DNA of 34,839 nucleotides from RUG13409 sp045546135 (GTDB taxonomy: Bacteria > Bacillota > Clostridia > Peptostreptococcales > Anaerovoracaceae): positions 1 to 34,839 of the forward strand of contig JAZQCD010000011.1 in the NCBI GenBank assembly GCA_045546135.1, written 5' to 3'. Of this stretch, positions 7,846-16,128 are shown piece by piece (position 1 is the stretch's first letter; each line of letters begins with the position of its first letter). The notes under the pieces were generated by a model. That model did no database searches. It saw only the letters and a list, made by a program, of their open reading frames with translations, and had not been told where the DNA came from. The position numbers and the translations under genes are program-made.

Positions 7846-9354
7846 CTATCTTTCGAAGTTTAGATTCTTTCCGTAAAGATCCATGAATTCAGGCCTTGAT
7901 GCAAGCTCGAGGAACTCGACACCTTCGTAAAGCCTTCCGGCATATTCGAACTCTTCTTCGTTTATTGCTGCGAGTTTTGATCCTTCACCGGCTGCGTTAC
8001 CTATGCTCTTGATCTTTGAAAGGAGAGCCGGCGGTATCATTCCTATCCTGCATGCGGCTTCAGGACTCATATAGTTTCCGAACGCTCCTGCAAGGAGGAC
8101 TTCTTCGACCTCATCTGTCTTTTTTCCAAGACCCTTGATGAGAAGGTCTATCCCTGACCTTATAGCAGACTTTGCAAGCTGTATTTCACGAATATCCTGC
8201 TGAGTGATCCTGACCTTTGTACCGGGTATCTGATAATACGGCATATTTCTTACATTGCCTGCTTCGTCTGTATATTCAAAGCTGGTGTCGGAATTAAGCT
8301 TACCTCTCCAGTTTACGATACCTGCATTGAGAAGTGCTGCTATGACATCTAGGACTCCTGAACCGCAGATACCTACAGCTTCTGTATCTCCTATTACATG
8401 ATATTCAAGGTGATCGCCTGCCCAGGTGGCATGATCGATGGCTCCTGTTGCGCCTCTCATTCCCTGAGAGATCCTTGCTCCTTCAAAGGCCGGACCTGCA
8501 GCAGTTGAGCAGCATATCCTTCTGTCTTTGTTTCCTATGACCATCTCACCGTTGGTACCGATGTCGATCATAAGCGTGACTTTATCTTTTTGGTCAAACC
8601 TTGTAGAGAGCATGCATCCTACAGTATCTGCTCCTACGAAGCCTGCTATGTTTGGAAGAGCTCTGAATTCTCCCTTAGGGAAGATCGGCAGCACATCGTG
8701 AAGAGGAAGTGACATCTTTTCATAAACGTTGGGCATATATGGAGGAGTAGTAAGGCTCTTTGGATCTATGCCCATCATCAGGTGGTGCATAGCTGTATTT
8801 CCTACCATAGACACAAGGGTTATATCCTCTACCTTGATCCCAGCTTTATTTGCGGCTTCCTTTGCAAGAGATTCCATTGCAGTTCTGATGCAGTCGCGAA
8901 GCTCTGTTGATTCAGGGTTCGTTACCTGATACTGTACTCTTGCAATAACATCTCCGCCATATGTGGTCTGAGGATTGAGAAGGGATGCTGTAGTTATCTG
9001 CTCTCCGGTCTCTCCGTTCATAAGATATGCTACGACAGTCGTTGTTCCGATATCGTATGCAAGTACGTATTTGTTCTTTCCGTCAGGAGTTGTCGTTGCA
9101 ACAACGCCCTCTGTTAGGATCGTATTGTCTGCTTTTTCAGGAAGCTTTACAAGAATATCTCCCTTGACTTCTGTCTGGCATGCAAGGAATTCTTCTCCGT
9201 TTACGAGTACCTTGCACTTGCCGCACTGGCCTTTGCCTCCGCAGGGAGCATCAAGGGCAAGCTTTGCCTCTTGGATGGCTGAAAGAAGGTCCTTTCCGTC
9301 TTCGACCTCAAGTTTAAGGTCGTCGTTCAATATAGTTACTAAGTGTTTGCCCAT
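7846..9354 (-). CDS. RACo-like 2Fe-2S / ASKHA ATPase (DUF4445 family)
   Basis: A 502-residue protein. The N-terminal ferredoxin-like domain has cysteines C38, C44, C47 and C59 (PCGGKGQCGKC, then LACQ), as in [2Fe-2S] ferredoxins. From about residue 95 an actin-like ATPase domain follows, with LAYDIGTTTVVAYL (phosphate 1), MIDIGTNGEMV, and late LLAGAFGNYM. RACo proteins use ATP to drive low-potential reductive reactivation of corrinoid Co(II) proteins. No corrinoid protein or methyltransferase gene is in this window, so its client is unknown. The ribosome site AAGGAGA is good, and the gene is divergent from ispE across a short region with a palindrome. Confidence 0.85.
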   Translation of the reverse strand: MGKHLVTILNDDLKLEVEDGKDLLSAIQEAKLALDAPCGGKGQCGKCKVLVNGEEFLACQTEVKGDILVKLPEKADNTILTEGVVATTTPDGKNKYVLAYDIGTTTVVAYLMNGETGEQITTASLLNPQTTYGGDVIARVQYQVTNPESTELRDCIRTAMESLAKEAANKAGIKVEDITLVSMVGNTAMHHLMMGIDPKSLTTPPYMPNVYEKMSLPLHDVLPIFPKGEFRALPNIAGFVGADTVGCMLSTRFDQKDKVTLMIDIGTNGEMVIGNKDRRICCSTAAGPAFEGARISQGMRGATGAIDHATWAGDHLEYHVIGDTEAVGICGSGVLDVIAALLNAGIVNWRGKLNSDTSFEYTDEAGNVRNMPYYQIPGTKVRITQQDIREIQLAKSAIRSGIDLLIKGLGKKTDEVEEVLLAGAFGNYMSPEAACRIGMIPPALLSKIKSIGNAAGEGSKLAAINEEEFEYAGRLYEGVEFLELASRPEFMDLYGKNLNFER

Positions 9355-9378
9355 ATGTGGTCTCCTTTTCGACTAAAT

Positions 9379-9398
9379 GTGATAATATAGTATATCAC
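9379..9398. promoter_or_regulatory. Palindrome in the divergent RACo-like/ispE promoter region
   Basis: GTGATA (9379-9384) and TATCAC (9393-9398) form an inverted repeat with an 8-base AT-rich spacer. It lies in the 89-base gap between two divergent genes and overlaps several possible -10 boxes, so it may be an operator or simply promoter AT-richness. Confidence 0.35.
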
Positions 9399-9443
9399 GA
9401 AAAGAGAAGAAAAAAGAGATTTGGAAGAAAATATCAAAGAATC

Positions 9444-10223
9444 ATGGATAAAACAGAAGTAAAAGCATGGGCAAAACTGAATCTGATACTCAACGTAAAG
9501 GGAAAAAGAGATGATGGTTATCATGAGATAGAGACCGTATTTCAAGCCATATCTCTTTGCGATATCGTTACAGTGGAAAGAACTGAAAAAAAGGACGAGG
9601 TCAGATTTCTTTCGACCGGAAAATATGTGCCTTGTATAAGCAATGAAGAAAACCTGGCATACAGAGCTCTTGAATTGGCAAAGAAAAGTTTTGGCAGAAA
9701 GGAATGCTACCTTGTATCCATAGAGAAAAACATACCCCTTGCAGGAGGTCTTGCAGGAGGCTCTGCAGATGCAGCAGGAGTCCTAACAGCCCTTTCGAAG
9801 CTCTGGGAACTTGATGAACTTGATGAAATGTATGACATAGCTGCAGAGCTTGGCTCTGACATTGCTTTTTGCCTTGCATCGCAAAACGGTCATCCTTGCG
9901 CAATAGGAAGGGGCAGAGGCGAAAAGATGGAGTTCATAGAGCCTGTAAAAGGAAGACTCGATCTATATATGAGCGATATTCACATAAACTCCAAGACTGC
10001 TGTCGTATACAAGTCTTTAATTCCTGATGATTATTTGGTACAATATGATGTTGCATCTTTTAGGGAAGCGAAGACCCTTGAAGAAAAGATAAGATATATG
10101 GGGAATCACCTGCAGCCTGCCTTTGAGAGGTTGACAGGCAAAAGCAAAGATATGCTCCTTTGCGGCGCAGGACCAACATATTTCAAATTCAGCGAAAACG
10201 GAGAATTCGAAACGATAGTATGA
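9444..10223 (+). CDS. ispE: 4-diphosphocytidyl-2-C-methyl-D-erythritol kinase
   Basis: The protein has 259 residues from the ATG at 9444; upstream in-frame sequence rich in Lys/Arg looks non-coding. This GHMP kinase phosphorylates CDP-methylerythritol in the MEP route to isoprenoid precursors. Motif 1 is KAWAKLNLILNV with K11. The glycine-rich ATP loop is PLAGGLAGGSADAAG (98-112). The catalytic Asp is in GSDIAF (D139), and the C-terminal motif is CGAGPTYF. It is slightly shorter than the common 280-290 residues at the C-terminus. Its TGA stop overlaps the ddl start (ATGA), so the two are translationally coupled. Confidence 0.9.
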   Translation: MDKTEVKAWAKLNLILNVKGKRDDGYHEIETVFQAISLCDIVTVERTEKKDEVRFLSTGKYVPCISNEENLAYRALELAKKSFGRKECYLVSIEKNIPLAGGLAGGSADAAGVLTALSKLWELDELDEMYDIAAELGSDIAFCLASQNGHPCAIGRGRGEKMEFIEPVKGRLDLYMSDIHINSKTAVVYKSLIPDDYLVQYDVASFREAKTLEEKIRYMGNHLQPAFERLTGKSKDMLLCGAGPTYFKFSENGEFETIV

Positions 10224-11287
10224 AAAAAAGAATAGGTGTGTTCTTCGGAGGAAAGTCCGGTGAGCACGAGGTATCGAGAGTATCAGCTACTACAGTCATA
10301 AAGAGTCTTGATAAAGAAAAATATGACGTTGTCACTATAGGCATAACAAAGAGCGGAGAATGGCTCCTTTATGAAGGACCAATCGAAAAGATCGCATCAG
10401 GTGAATGGGAAGAAAAGGCCAAAGAAGACCTTGCGAGAGATCCTTTGCACTTTGCTTTCTCTGTACTTGGCAGCGCAGGACAAAAGCTTACTGACATGAT
10501 CGATTTTGCTCTTCCCATAATGCACGGACCAAACGGCGAAGACGGGACCATACAGGGAGTATTTGAACTCCTAAATATACCTTACGGAGGTTCCGGCGTC
10601 GCAGGATGTGCAGTTACCATGGACAAGATAATAGCCAATGAGGTCTTTGCAGACGCAGGCCTTAGGCAAAGCGCATTCATAGCATTCACATCTCATGATA
10701 TAGGCCCGGAGCTTGAGGAAAAGATTAATAAGAGCCTAAAGTATCCTCTCTTCATAAAGCCTGCAAACATGGGATCATCTGTAGGTATCACAAAGGTCCA
10801 TAGACCTGAGGACTTAGAAGCAGCTCTAAAACTTGCTTCAAGATACGATTCAAGGATACTCGTAGAGGAAGGTATCGATGCAAGAGAGATAGAGATAGCC
10901 GTTATGGGCAATGAGACACTTTGCTTTGGCGCCATAGGAGAGATAATCCCTGCTGCAGAGTTCTATGACTATGATGCAAAATACAACGATGATAACTCAA
11001 AGCTCCTTATACCTGCAGACATCACAAAGGAGCAGGAAGAGATCATAAGGAATATGGCCGGCAAGGCTTACAAGGCTGCAGGCTGCTGCGGTTTTGCAAG
11101 AGTCGATTTCCTTGTTGACAAGACCACTTCCGACATATATATTAACGAAATAAACGCAATACCGGGGTTCACCAGCATATCCATGTTCCCCATGCTCATG
11201 ATGGAGACGGGGCTGACACTACCCGAGATCACGGACAAGATAATAGAATTGGGATATGAAAGACATAGTACTAAAAATAACAGGTAA
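10220..11287 (+). CDS. ddl: D-alanine--D-alanine ligase
   Basis: A 355-residue ATP-grasp enzyme that joins two D-alanines for peptidoglycan synthesis in the cytoplasm. The N-terminal domain has FFGGKSGEHEVS (residues 8-19). The ATP-grasp core shows KPANMGSSVGITKV, and the metal-binding end is NEINAIPGFTSIS. The EFYDYDAKY segment has the tyrosine of the omega loop typical of D-Ala-D-Ala ligases rather than D-lactate or D-serine ligases. The start at 10220 overlaps the ispE stop, and the end overlaps the DUF1934 gene by 32 bases. Confidence 0.93.
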   Translation: MKKRIGVFFGGKSGEHEVSRVSATTVIKSLDKEKYDVVTIGITKSGEWLLYEGPIEKIASGEWEEKAKEDLARDPLHFAFSVLGSAGQKLTDMIDFALPIMHGPNGEDGTIQGVFELLNIPYGGSGVAGCAVTMDKIIANEVFADAGLRQSAFIAFTSHDIGPELEEKINKSLKYPLFIKPANMGSSVGITKVHRPEDLEAALKLASRYDSRILVEEGIDAREIEIAVMGNETLCFGAIGEIIPAAEFYDYDAKYNDDNSKLLIPADITKEQEEIIRNMAGKAYKAAGCCGFARVDFLVDKTTSDIYINEINAIPGFTSISMFPMLMMETGLTLPEITDKIIELGYERHSTKNNR

Positions 11288-11711
11288 GACCTTAAGCACC
11301 ATGCCAAAACCGCCGGAGGGCCTTGAAGACGACTCCGTTGAGTTCATCACGGAAGGAAAGCTTTCAAGGAGAGGAAACATAACATATATAAGCTATGAAG
11401 AAACTCCCCTGTCCGGCATGGAGGGCTGCAAGACCTCTCTGACCATAACGCCTAAAAAAATAAAGATGAAAAGAACGGGCGAAGGATTAGAGGGCGATAC
11501 GGTCATGGAGTTTGAAAAGGGCAAGAGGCACGAGGGCATCTACGAAACGCCCTTCGGGCCCATAAGCATGGAAGTACTTGCAGACAAGATCACAGGTCTT
11601 GAACCTGTAGGTGACAACAAAAACAGGATATCCATTGAGTATGCCATAAGCCTTAAGGGCCTTATGGAGTCGAGAAAGTCTCTTAATATAGAGGTAGTAG
11701 ATAAGAACTGA
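11256..11711 (+). CDS. DUF1934 (YwiB-like) beta-barrel protein
   Basis: A 151-residue protein that fits DUF1934, a small calycin-like beta-barrel family of unknown molecular role. Visible family features are the N-terminal V-x-L-x-I-x-G-x-T start, ITYISYEETPLSGMEG (a Y-x-E-S/T-x-L-x-G motif), a TSLTITPKKIKMKR strand pair, and the late strand RISIEYAISLKG. It overlaps the end of ddl by 32 bases and sits in the ispE-ddl-mrp operon. No signal peptide or membrane segment is seen. Confidence 0.8.
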   Translation: MKDIVLKITGKTLSTMPKPPEGLEDDSVEFITEGKLSRRGNITYISYEETPLSGMEGCKTSLTITPKKIKMKRTGEGLEGDTVMEFEKGKRHEGIYETPFGPISMEVLADKITGLEPVGDNKNRISIEYAISLKGLMESRKSLNIEVVDKN

Positions 11712-11712
11712 T

Positions 11713-11829
11713 ATGAGTAAGAAAGAAAACAAAAGAGGAATAGCAGCGAGGATCCTTGCAATAATACTTGCGCTCCTTATGGTGGGCGGATCTTGCTTTT
11801 ATTTGATATTGCTTATAGGAGGACAATAA
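11713..11829 (+). CDS. Small single-pass membrane peptide (38 residues)
   Basis: The ATG at 11713 begins MSKKENKRGIAARILAIILA and the peptide ends LLIGGQ. A basic N-terminus precedes one hydrophobic helix (about residues 10-35). The gene is 1 base downstream of the DUF1934 stop, and its TAA overlaps the ATG of mrp in TAATG, so it fits tightly in the operon with no gap. The segment AGGAGG near its end also serves as the mrp ribosome site. Function is unknown. The tight coupling argues for a real translated gene. Confidence 0.65.
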   Translation: MSKKENKRGIAARILAIILALLMVGGSCFYLILLIGGQ

Positions 11830-12656
11830 TGGCAGAGTGTGATTTCGATTGCGAAAGCTGCGGAGTAGAAGATTGCGACGAACCGGAAGCAAAAAACTTC
11901 AACATATTCCGCGCTTATCTTAATAAAGAATCAAGCGTAAAGAAAGTGATAGGCGTAGTATCAGGAAAGGGCGGCGTTGGAAAGAGTCTCGTCACATCTC
12001 TTCTTGCTGTAGAAAGCTCAAAGAGAGGAAAGAAGACTGCTATCCTTGATGCTGACATCACAGGACCTTCCATCCCTAAGGCCTTTGGACTTACAGAAAA
12101 GGTAGTTCCTCAGGGAGAATATATAAAGCCGGCAGTGACTAAGGGCGGCATCGACGTTATGTCTCTTAACCTCGCTCTTGACAACGAGTCAGATCCCGTT
12201 ATCTGGAGAGGACCTATGATCGCAAGCGTCGTAAAGCAGTTCTGGACAGACACCATCTGGGACAGAGAGGATGTCATGTTCATAGACATGCCTCCCGGGA
12301 CAGGAGATGTAACGCTCACAGCATTTCAGAGCCTTCCTCTTGCAGGTCTTGTCATAGTCACATCGCCTCAGGACCTTGTAGGAATGATAGTCGAAAAAGC
12401 CATGAAGATGGCAAACATGATGGACATCCCTGTCCTTGGCATAGTAGAGAACATGAGCTACATCAAGTGCCCTGATTGCGGAAAAGTATTAAGACCCTTT
12501 GGAGAGAGCAAAGTAGAAGATCTTGCAAAGAAGTACAGGATAGCCCTCACAGCACAGATGCCTCTTGACCCCGAGCTCACTAAGAAGGTAGACAGCGGAG
12601 AGATAGAAAGCATAGAAGAAAATCCTCTTGCAGACTTTGCAGCAAAGCTTCTCTAG
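11829..12656 (+). CDS. mrp: Mrp/NBP35-family P-loop ATPase, Fe-S cluster carrier
   Basis: A 275-residue ATPase. The start at 11829 is set by AGGAGG a few bases upstream. The N-terminus has clustered cysteines C4, C8, C11 and C16, like the extra cluster site of NBP35-type proteins. The deviant Walker A is SGKGGVGKS (45-53), Walker B-like MFIDMPPGTGD, and the C-terminal KCPDCGK holds the CxxC that bridges a [4Fe-4S] cluster between subunits. These proteins bind and transfer Fe-S clusters in the cytoplasm. It is the last gene of the ispE operon, which may matter because IspG and IspH of the same pathway are Fe-S enzymes. Confidence 0.9.
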   Translation: MAECDFDCESCGVEDCDEPEAKNFNIFRAYLNKESSVKKVIGVVSGKGGVGKSLVTSLLAVESSKRGKKTAILDADITGPSIPKAFGLTEKVVPQGEYIKPAVTKGGIDVMSLNLALDNESDPVIWRGPMIASVVKQFWTDTIWDREDVMFIDMPPGTGDVTLTAFQSLPLAGLVIVTSPQDLVGMIVEKAMKMANMMDIPVLGIVENMSYIKCPDCGKVLRPFGESKVEDLAKKYRIALTAQMPLDPELTKKVDSGEIESIEENPLADFAAKLL

Positions 12657-12670
12657 TGCGTTAAAAAAAT

Positions 12671-12714
12671 AAGAGCAGGACTTTAGGGTATAGGTGCCCC
12701 GGACTCCTGCTCTT
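12671..12714. terminator. Bidirectional terminator between mrp and rpiB
   Basis: AAGAGCAGGA (12671-12680) pairs with TCCTGCTCTT (12705-12714). T's follow on the plus strand and A's precede it (T's on the minus strand), so it can serve both converging transcripts. Confidence 0.85.
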
Positions 12715-12735
12715 TTTTGTTTGTGTTTTATTGTT

Positions 12736-13179
12736 TTATCTGTTTTCTATATCCTTTATGAGGTCTACTCTTCTTTGGTGGCGGCCGCCTTCAAATTCAG
12801 TCGTAAGCCAGGTATCGACTATCATCTTTGCCATATCAAGACCTACTACTCTTGCTCCAAAGGCGAGCATGTTGCAGTCGTTGTGAGCTTTGCTCATTTT
12901 TGCTGTATAAGGTTCTGAGCAGACGCAGCAGCGTATGCCCTTTACCTTATTTGCAGCAAGAGATATGCCAAGTCCTGTTCCGCAAATGACTATGCCGTAG
13001 TCTACTTCACCGGCTGCGACTGCTCTTGCAACCTTTTCTCCGTAGACAGGATAATCTACGCTGTCATTTGTATCTGTGCCGAAGTTTACTACTTCGTATC
13101 CGTATGTAGCTTCGATATGGGCTTTGATCTGGTTTTTAAGTTCCACTGCAGCGTGGTCATTTCCTATTCCTATTTTCAT
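12736..13179 (-). CDS. rpiB: Ribose-5-phosphate isomerase B
   Basis: A 147-residue RpiB/LacAB-family sugar isomerase interconverting ribose-5-phosphate and ribulose-5-phosphate in the cytosol. Recognisable residues are D8-H9 in IGNDHAA, the catalytic Cys66 in ICGTGLG (65-71), and H99-N100 followed by NMLAFGAR (103-110). The Shine-Dalgarno GGGAGGA is well placed. It lies 24 bases downstream of the PAP2 gene on the same strand, so the two probably share a transcript. LacA/LacB-type or allose-6-phosphate activity cannot be excluded, but no sugar operon context is present. Confidence 0.9.
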   Translation of the reverse strand: MKIGIGNDHAAVELKNQIKAHIEATYGYEVVNFGTDTNDSVDYPVYGEKVARAVAAGEVDYGIVICGTGLGISLAANKVKGIRCCVCSEPYTAKMSKAHNDCNMLAFGARVVGLDMAKMIVDTWLTTEFEGGRHQRRVDLIKDIENR

Positions 13180-13203
13180 TTGCTTCCTCCCAGAGATATG
13201 TTA

Positions 13204-13923
13204 TTATTTCTTTTCTTTAAGCAGCTGTGAATATTCTTTTCTCTTTGGATTGCGGAAAAAGAATACCAGCTTACCAAGAGATATGATGGCAACTGAAAGT
13301 ATAAGTGAGCCTATGACATCAGATGGCCAGTGGACTCCGACAAGTATCCTCGACATACCTATGATGAGAGGCCAAGCGATGAGCAGCACTCTTATGATGA
13401 CAGAAGATGACTTTTTTCTTGGGTATACGGTCGTTGATCTGTCCCTTGCATATACAGGAAGGCTCTTTCCTTTGGTCAGGAAGTAGTAGCCTACAAGGCT
13501 TGCAAAGACTACCCAAAAGACCGTGTTGTTTAGAGTATGACCTGAAGGGAAACTGAATCCGTGCTCAGGGCAAAGCCAAAGAGATGCATCGGGCCTTGGT
13601 CTTTTAAAGATATGCTTAAAAAATTCGTACATTCCTACGCTTGTAAGGACGCAGCAAGTCAGAGGAAGTCCGTAGGAAAGGCGTGTCTTTTTTAGAGCTA
13701 CCATGACGACGCACACAAGAGCAGGTACAGGCCAGTGGCCTATGTATTCAAGGGCTACTCCTATGGAATTGAATATGGGGTTTCTTAGAGAAAAGAAGAA
13801 GCTCTGAACGGCAAGGTCAAAGCTTTCAAGCTTACCGCTCAAGACAAGGTGCGCCCATATACCGAAAAGAATTGCAAAGATGGGCAGCAGTATCAGTTCT
13901 TTTACATTGTTATTTTTGTTCAA
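13204..13923 (-). CDS. PAP2-family membrane phosphatase
   Basis: About 239 residues from a TTG at 13923, preferred because AAAGAGG lies 7 bases upstream; a GTG at 13986 would add 21 residues but has no ribosome site. The three PAP2 motifs are present: KHIFKRPRP, FPSGH and SRILVGVHWPSD. These form the active site of lipid phosphatases such as undecaprenyl-pyrophosphate or phosphatidate phosphatases. Six or so hydrophobic segments place it in the membrane with the active site outside. An unusual insert of about 40 polar residues rich in Arg, Ser and Lys sits between motifs 2 and 3. It is probably cotranscribed with rpiB. Confidence 0.85.
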   Translation of the reverse strand: MNKNNNVKELILLPIFAILFGIWAHLVLSGKLESFDLAVQSFFFSLRNPIFNSIGVALEYIGHWPVPALVCVVMVALKKTRLSYGLPLTCCVLTSVGMYEFFKHIFKRPRPDASLWLCPEHGFSFPSGHTLNNTVFWVVFASLVGYYFLTKGKSLPVYARDRSTTVYPRKKSSSVIIRVLLIAWPLIIGMSRILVGVHWPSDVIGSLILSVAIISLGKLVFFFRNPKRKEYSQLLKEKK

Positions 13924-13997
13924 AATGTTACCTCTTTGAGCTTTATCTGCGGTGCCGAAAGAGAAGGCTTTAGCATCTTTCTTCACCTAAAGCTTAC

Positions 13998-14026
13998 TTG
14001 TAAAAAAAGATATATTAGTATATCAT
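13998..14026 (+). promoter_or_regulatory. Probable promoter of the nucleotidyltransferase gene
   Basis: TTGTAA (13998-14003) is followed after 17 bases by TATCAT (14021-14026), 50 bases before the start codon and its AAAGGAGA ribosome site. Confidence 0.45.
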
Positions 14027-14076
14027 ATTAAAGGTTTTTAATGAGTGAACATTTGAAAATATAAAGGAGAAAAAAC

Positions 14077-15000
14077 ATGGATAAAAAACCGGTTCTTGTT
14101 GTAATGGCGGCAGGTATGGGAAGCCGTTACGGCGGACTTAAGCAAATAGACGGCATGGGACCTAACGGAGAGATCATCATAGATTATTCTCTTTATGACG
14201 CAAAAAGAGCTGGCTTTGATACAGTCATCTGCATCATCAAGCATTCAATAGAAGATGACTTCAAGGCTATCATGAACAGAGGAGCAGCAAAGCACCTCAA
14301 TATAGAATACGCATATCAAGATCTTGACGATCTGCCTGATGGCTACAAGGTACCTGAAGGAAGAGAAAAACCCTGGGGCACATCCCACGCTATAAGGGCT
14401 GCAAGAGCTCTTGTGGACAGACCCTTTGCAGTCATCAATGCAGACGACTACTATGGTCCGGGAGTATACAAGACCATGTTCGACTACCTCTCAAAAGCAG
14501 AGGACAAGAACGGAGTATATGACTTCTCCATGATGGGATACAAGCTGGAGAATACTCTTACAGAGGCAGGCACAGTAGCAAGAGGCGTATGCGTAGACAA
14601 GGACGGATACCTTGTTGAGATCGAAGAACGCTTAAAGATAGGCTGGAAGGACGGCAAGATAGCATATACAGAAGACGACGGAGAGACCTGGACTGAAGTT
14701 CCAATGGGAACGACAGTATCCATGAACTTCTTCGGATTCACACCGTCCCTCATGAAGGAACTTGATGAAAGATTTCCGGCCTTCCTTGACAAGGCTCTCA
14801 AAGAGAACCCAATGAAGGGTGAATACCTCATCCCAAGGACCGTAGGAGACCTGGTAAACGAGGGCAAGGCAACTGTAAAGATACTTCCTTCCGAAGATAA
14901 GTGGTTCGGAGTCACATATCACGAAGACAAGGAAGCATTCGTAAAAGCTATAAACGAAAAAATAGAAGAAGGCATCTACCCAAGAGATCTTTGGGCATAG
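14077..15000 (+). CDS. Nucleotidyltransferase (sugar-phosphate NTP-transferase fold)
   Basis: A 307-residue protein. The N-terminal signature VMAAGMGSRYGGLKQ (9-23) is the nucleotide-binding loop of the NTP-transferase family. It is followed by GPNGEIIIDYSLYDA and the metal-binding INADDYYG near 127-134. The region PWGTSHAIRAAR resembles the substrate loop of sugar-nucleotide pyrophosphorylases. It would couple a sugar or other phosphate to a nucleotide in the cytoplasm; the substrate cannot be told. The ribosome site AAAGGAG is good. The DUF362 gene follows 34 bases later and is likely cotranscribed. Confidence 0.82.
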   Translation: MDKKPVLVVMAAGMGSRYGGLKQIDGMGPNGEIIIDYSLYDAKRAGFDTVICIIKHSIEDDFKAIMNRGAAKHLNIEYAYQDLDDLPDGYKVPEGREKPWGTSHAIRAARALVDRPFAVINADDYYGPGVYKTMFDYLSKAEDKNGVYDFSMMGYKLENTLTEAGTVARGVCVDKDGYLVEIEERLKIGWKDGKIAYTEDDGETWTEVPMGTTVSMNFFGFTPSLMKELDERFPAFLDKALKENPMKGEYLIPRTVGDLVNEGKATVKILPSEDKWFGVTYHEDKEAFVKAINEKIEEGIYPRDLWA

Positions 15001-15034
15001 ATCCTTTCATAAGGATAAAAAGAGGAGGAACAAA

Positions 15035-16069
15035 ATGAGCGCAGCAGTAGCAGGAAAAGACGGAAACAAATATGTTCCATTTGAAGAGCGCACAGGAGAA
15101 AAGTCTGTAGTATTCTTTACAAGAGATCTGTCAGAAGCAGGACTTCAAAAGATCTATGACAAAGTATCATCAGTGCTTTCAGGAAAAATTGCCATCAAAC
15201 TTCACACAGGTGAAGCAGAAGGTCCTAATATCATACCAAGGCCCTGGGTAAAGAACCTTATCGAAAAAAGACTACCTGATGCTACCATCATCGAGACAAA
15301 TACATATTACGAAGGAAGCCGATATACGACAGAAGAGCACAGAAAGACTCTTAAGATCAACGGATGGACATTCTGCCCTGTAGATATAACGGACTCTGAA
15401 GGCGTTGCGACGCTCCCTGTAGAGGGCGGCAAATGGTTCACGGAGATGCACGTAGGAAAGTCAATGCTTAACTACGACTCCCTTCTGACACTGACACACT
15501 TCAAAGGACATACTATGGGCGGCTTTGGCGGATCCAACAAGAACATAGGCATAGGCTGCGCTGACGGACGCATAGGAAAAAGAGACATACATACATATCC
15601 GGGACAGGACATGTGGTCCATCGCTGAAGAAGAACTCATGGAGCGCATCAGCGAGAGCACAAAGGCAACTATAGATCATTTTAAGGATCACGTATGCTTC
15701 ATCAATGTCATGAGAAACATGTCAGTTGACTGCGACTGCGCAGGAGCAGAAGCAACACCTGTCGTAACTCCTGATGTAGGAATCCTTGCATCCCTTGACA
15801 TACTTGCTGTAGACAATGCATGCATAGACCTCATATACAACCTGCCTGAAGGCGGCGGAAAAGATCTTGTCGAAAGAGTAGAGACTCGCCACGGTCTAAG
15901 ACAGCTCAGCTACATGAAGGAGCTCGGCATGGGCAATGACCGCTACACCCTAATCGATCTTGATAATGATGAGAAAGAGATCACTGCTAAAGAAGCAGTA
16001 AAGGATGTAAAACCTGAATGGGTGCCTGACCTTTACAACACCTTCTGGGGAAGAAACCTTAAGAGATAG
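15035..16069 (+). CDS. DUF362 family protein
   Basis: A 344-residue protein with the DUF362 pattern: an N-terminal segment ending KIAIKLHTGEAEGPN, the central MLNYDSLLTLTHFKGHTMGGFGG, and a cysteine motif VDCDCAGAEATPVVTPDVG. The family is often annotated as Fe-S cluster protein, and many members carry a ferredoxin domain, but the separate CxxCxxC ferredoxin motif is absent here, so cluster binding is uncertain. AGAGGAGG precedes the start. It ends at a strong terminator and pairs with the upstream nucleotidyltransferase. The reaction is unknown. Confidence 0.8.
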   Translation: MSAAVAGKDGNKYVPFEERTGEKSVVFFTRDLSEAGLQKIYDKVSSVLSGKIAIKLHTGEAEGPNIIPRPWVKNLIEKRLPDATIIETNTYYEGSRYTTEEHRKTLKINGWTFCPVDITDSEGVATLPVEGGKWFTEMHVGKSMLNYDSLLTLTHFKGHTMGGFGGSNKNIGIGCADGRIGKRDIHTYPGQDMWSIAEEELMERISESTKATIDHFKDHVCFINVMRNMSVDCDCAGAEATPVVTPDVGILASLDILAVDNACIDLIYNLPEGGGKDLVERVETRHGLRQLSYMKELGMGNDRYTLIDLDNDEKEITAKEAVKDVKPEWVPDLYNTFWGRNLKR

Positions 16070-16089
16070 TAACTTAAAAGTTCAATGAG

Positions 16090-16116
16090 TCCCGTGCAAA
16101 TGCGCGGGATTTTTTG
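16090..16116 (+). terminator. Intrinsic terminator after the DUF362 gene
   Basis: TCCCGTGC pairs with GCGCGGGA (one T-G wobble) around an AAAT loop, followed directly by a run of T's. Confidence 0.85.
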
Positions 16117-16128
16117 TATGCCGAAATA

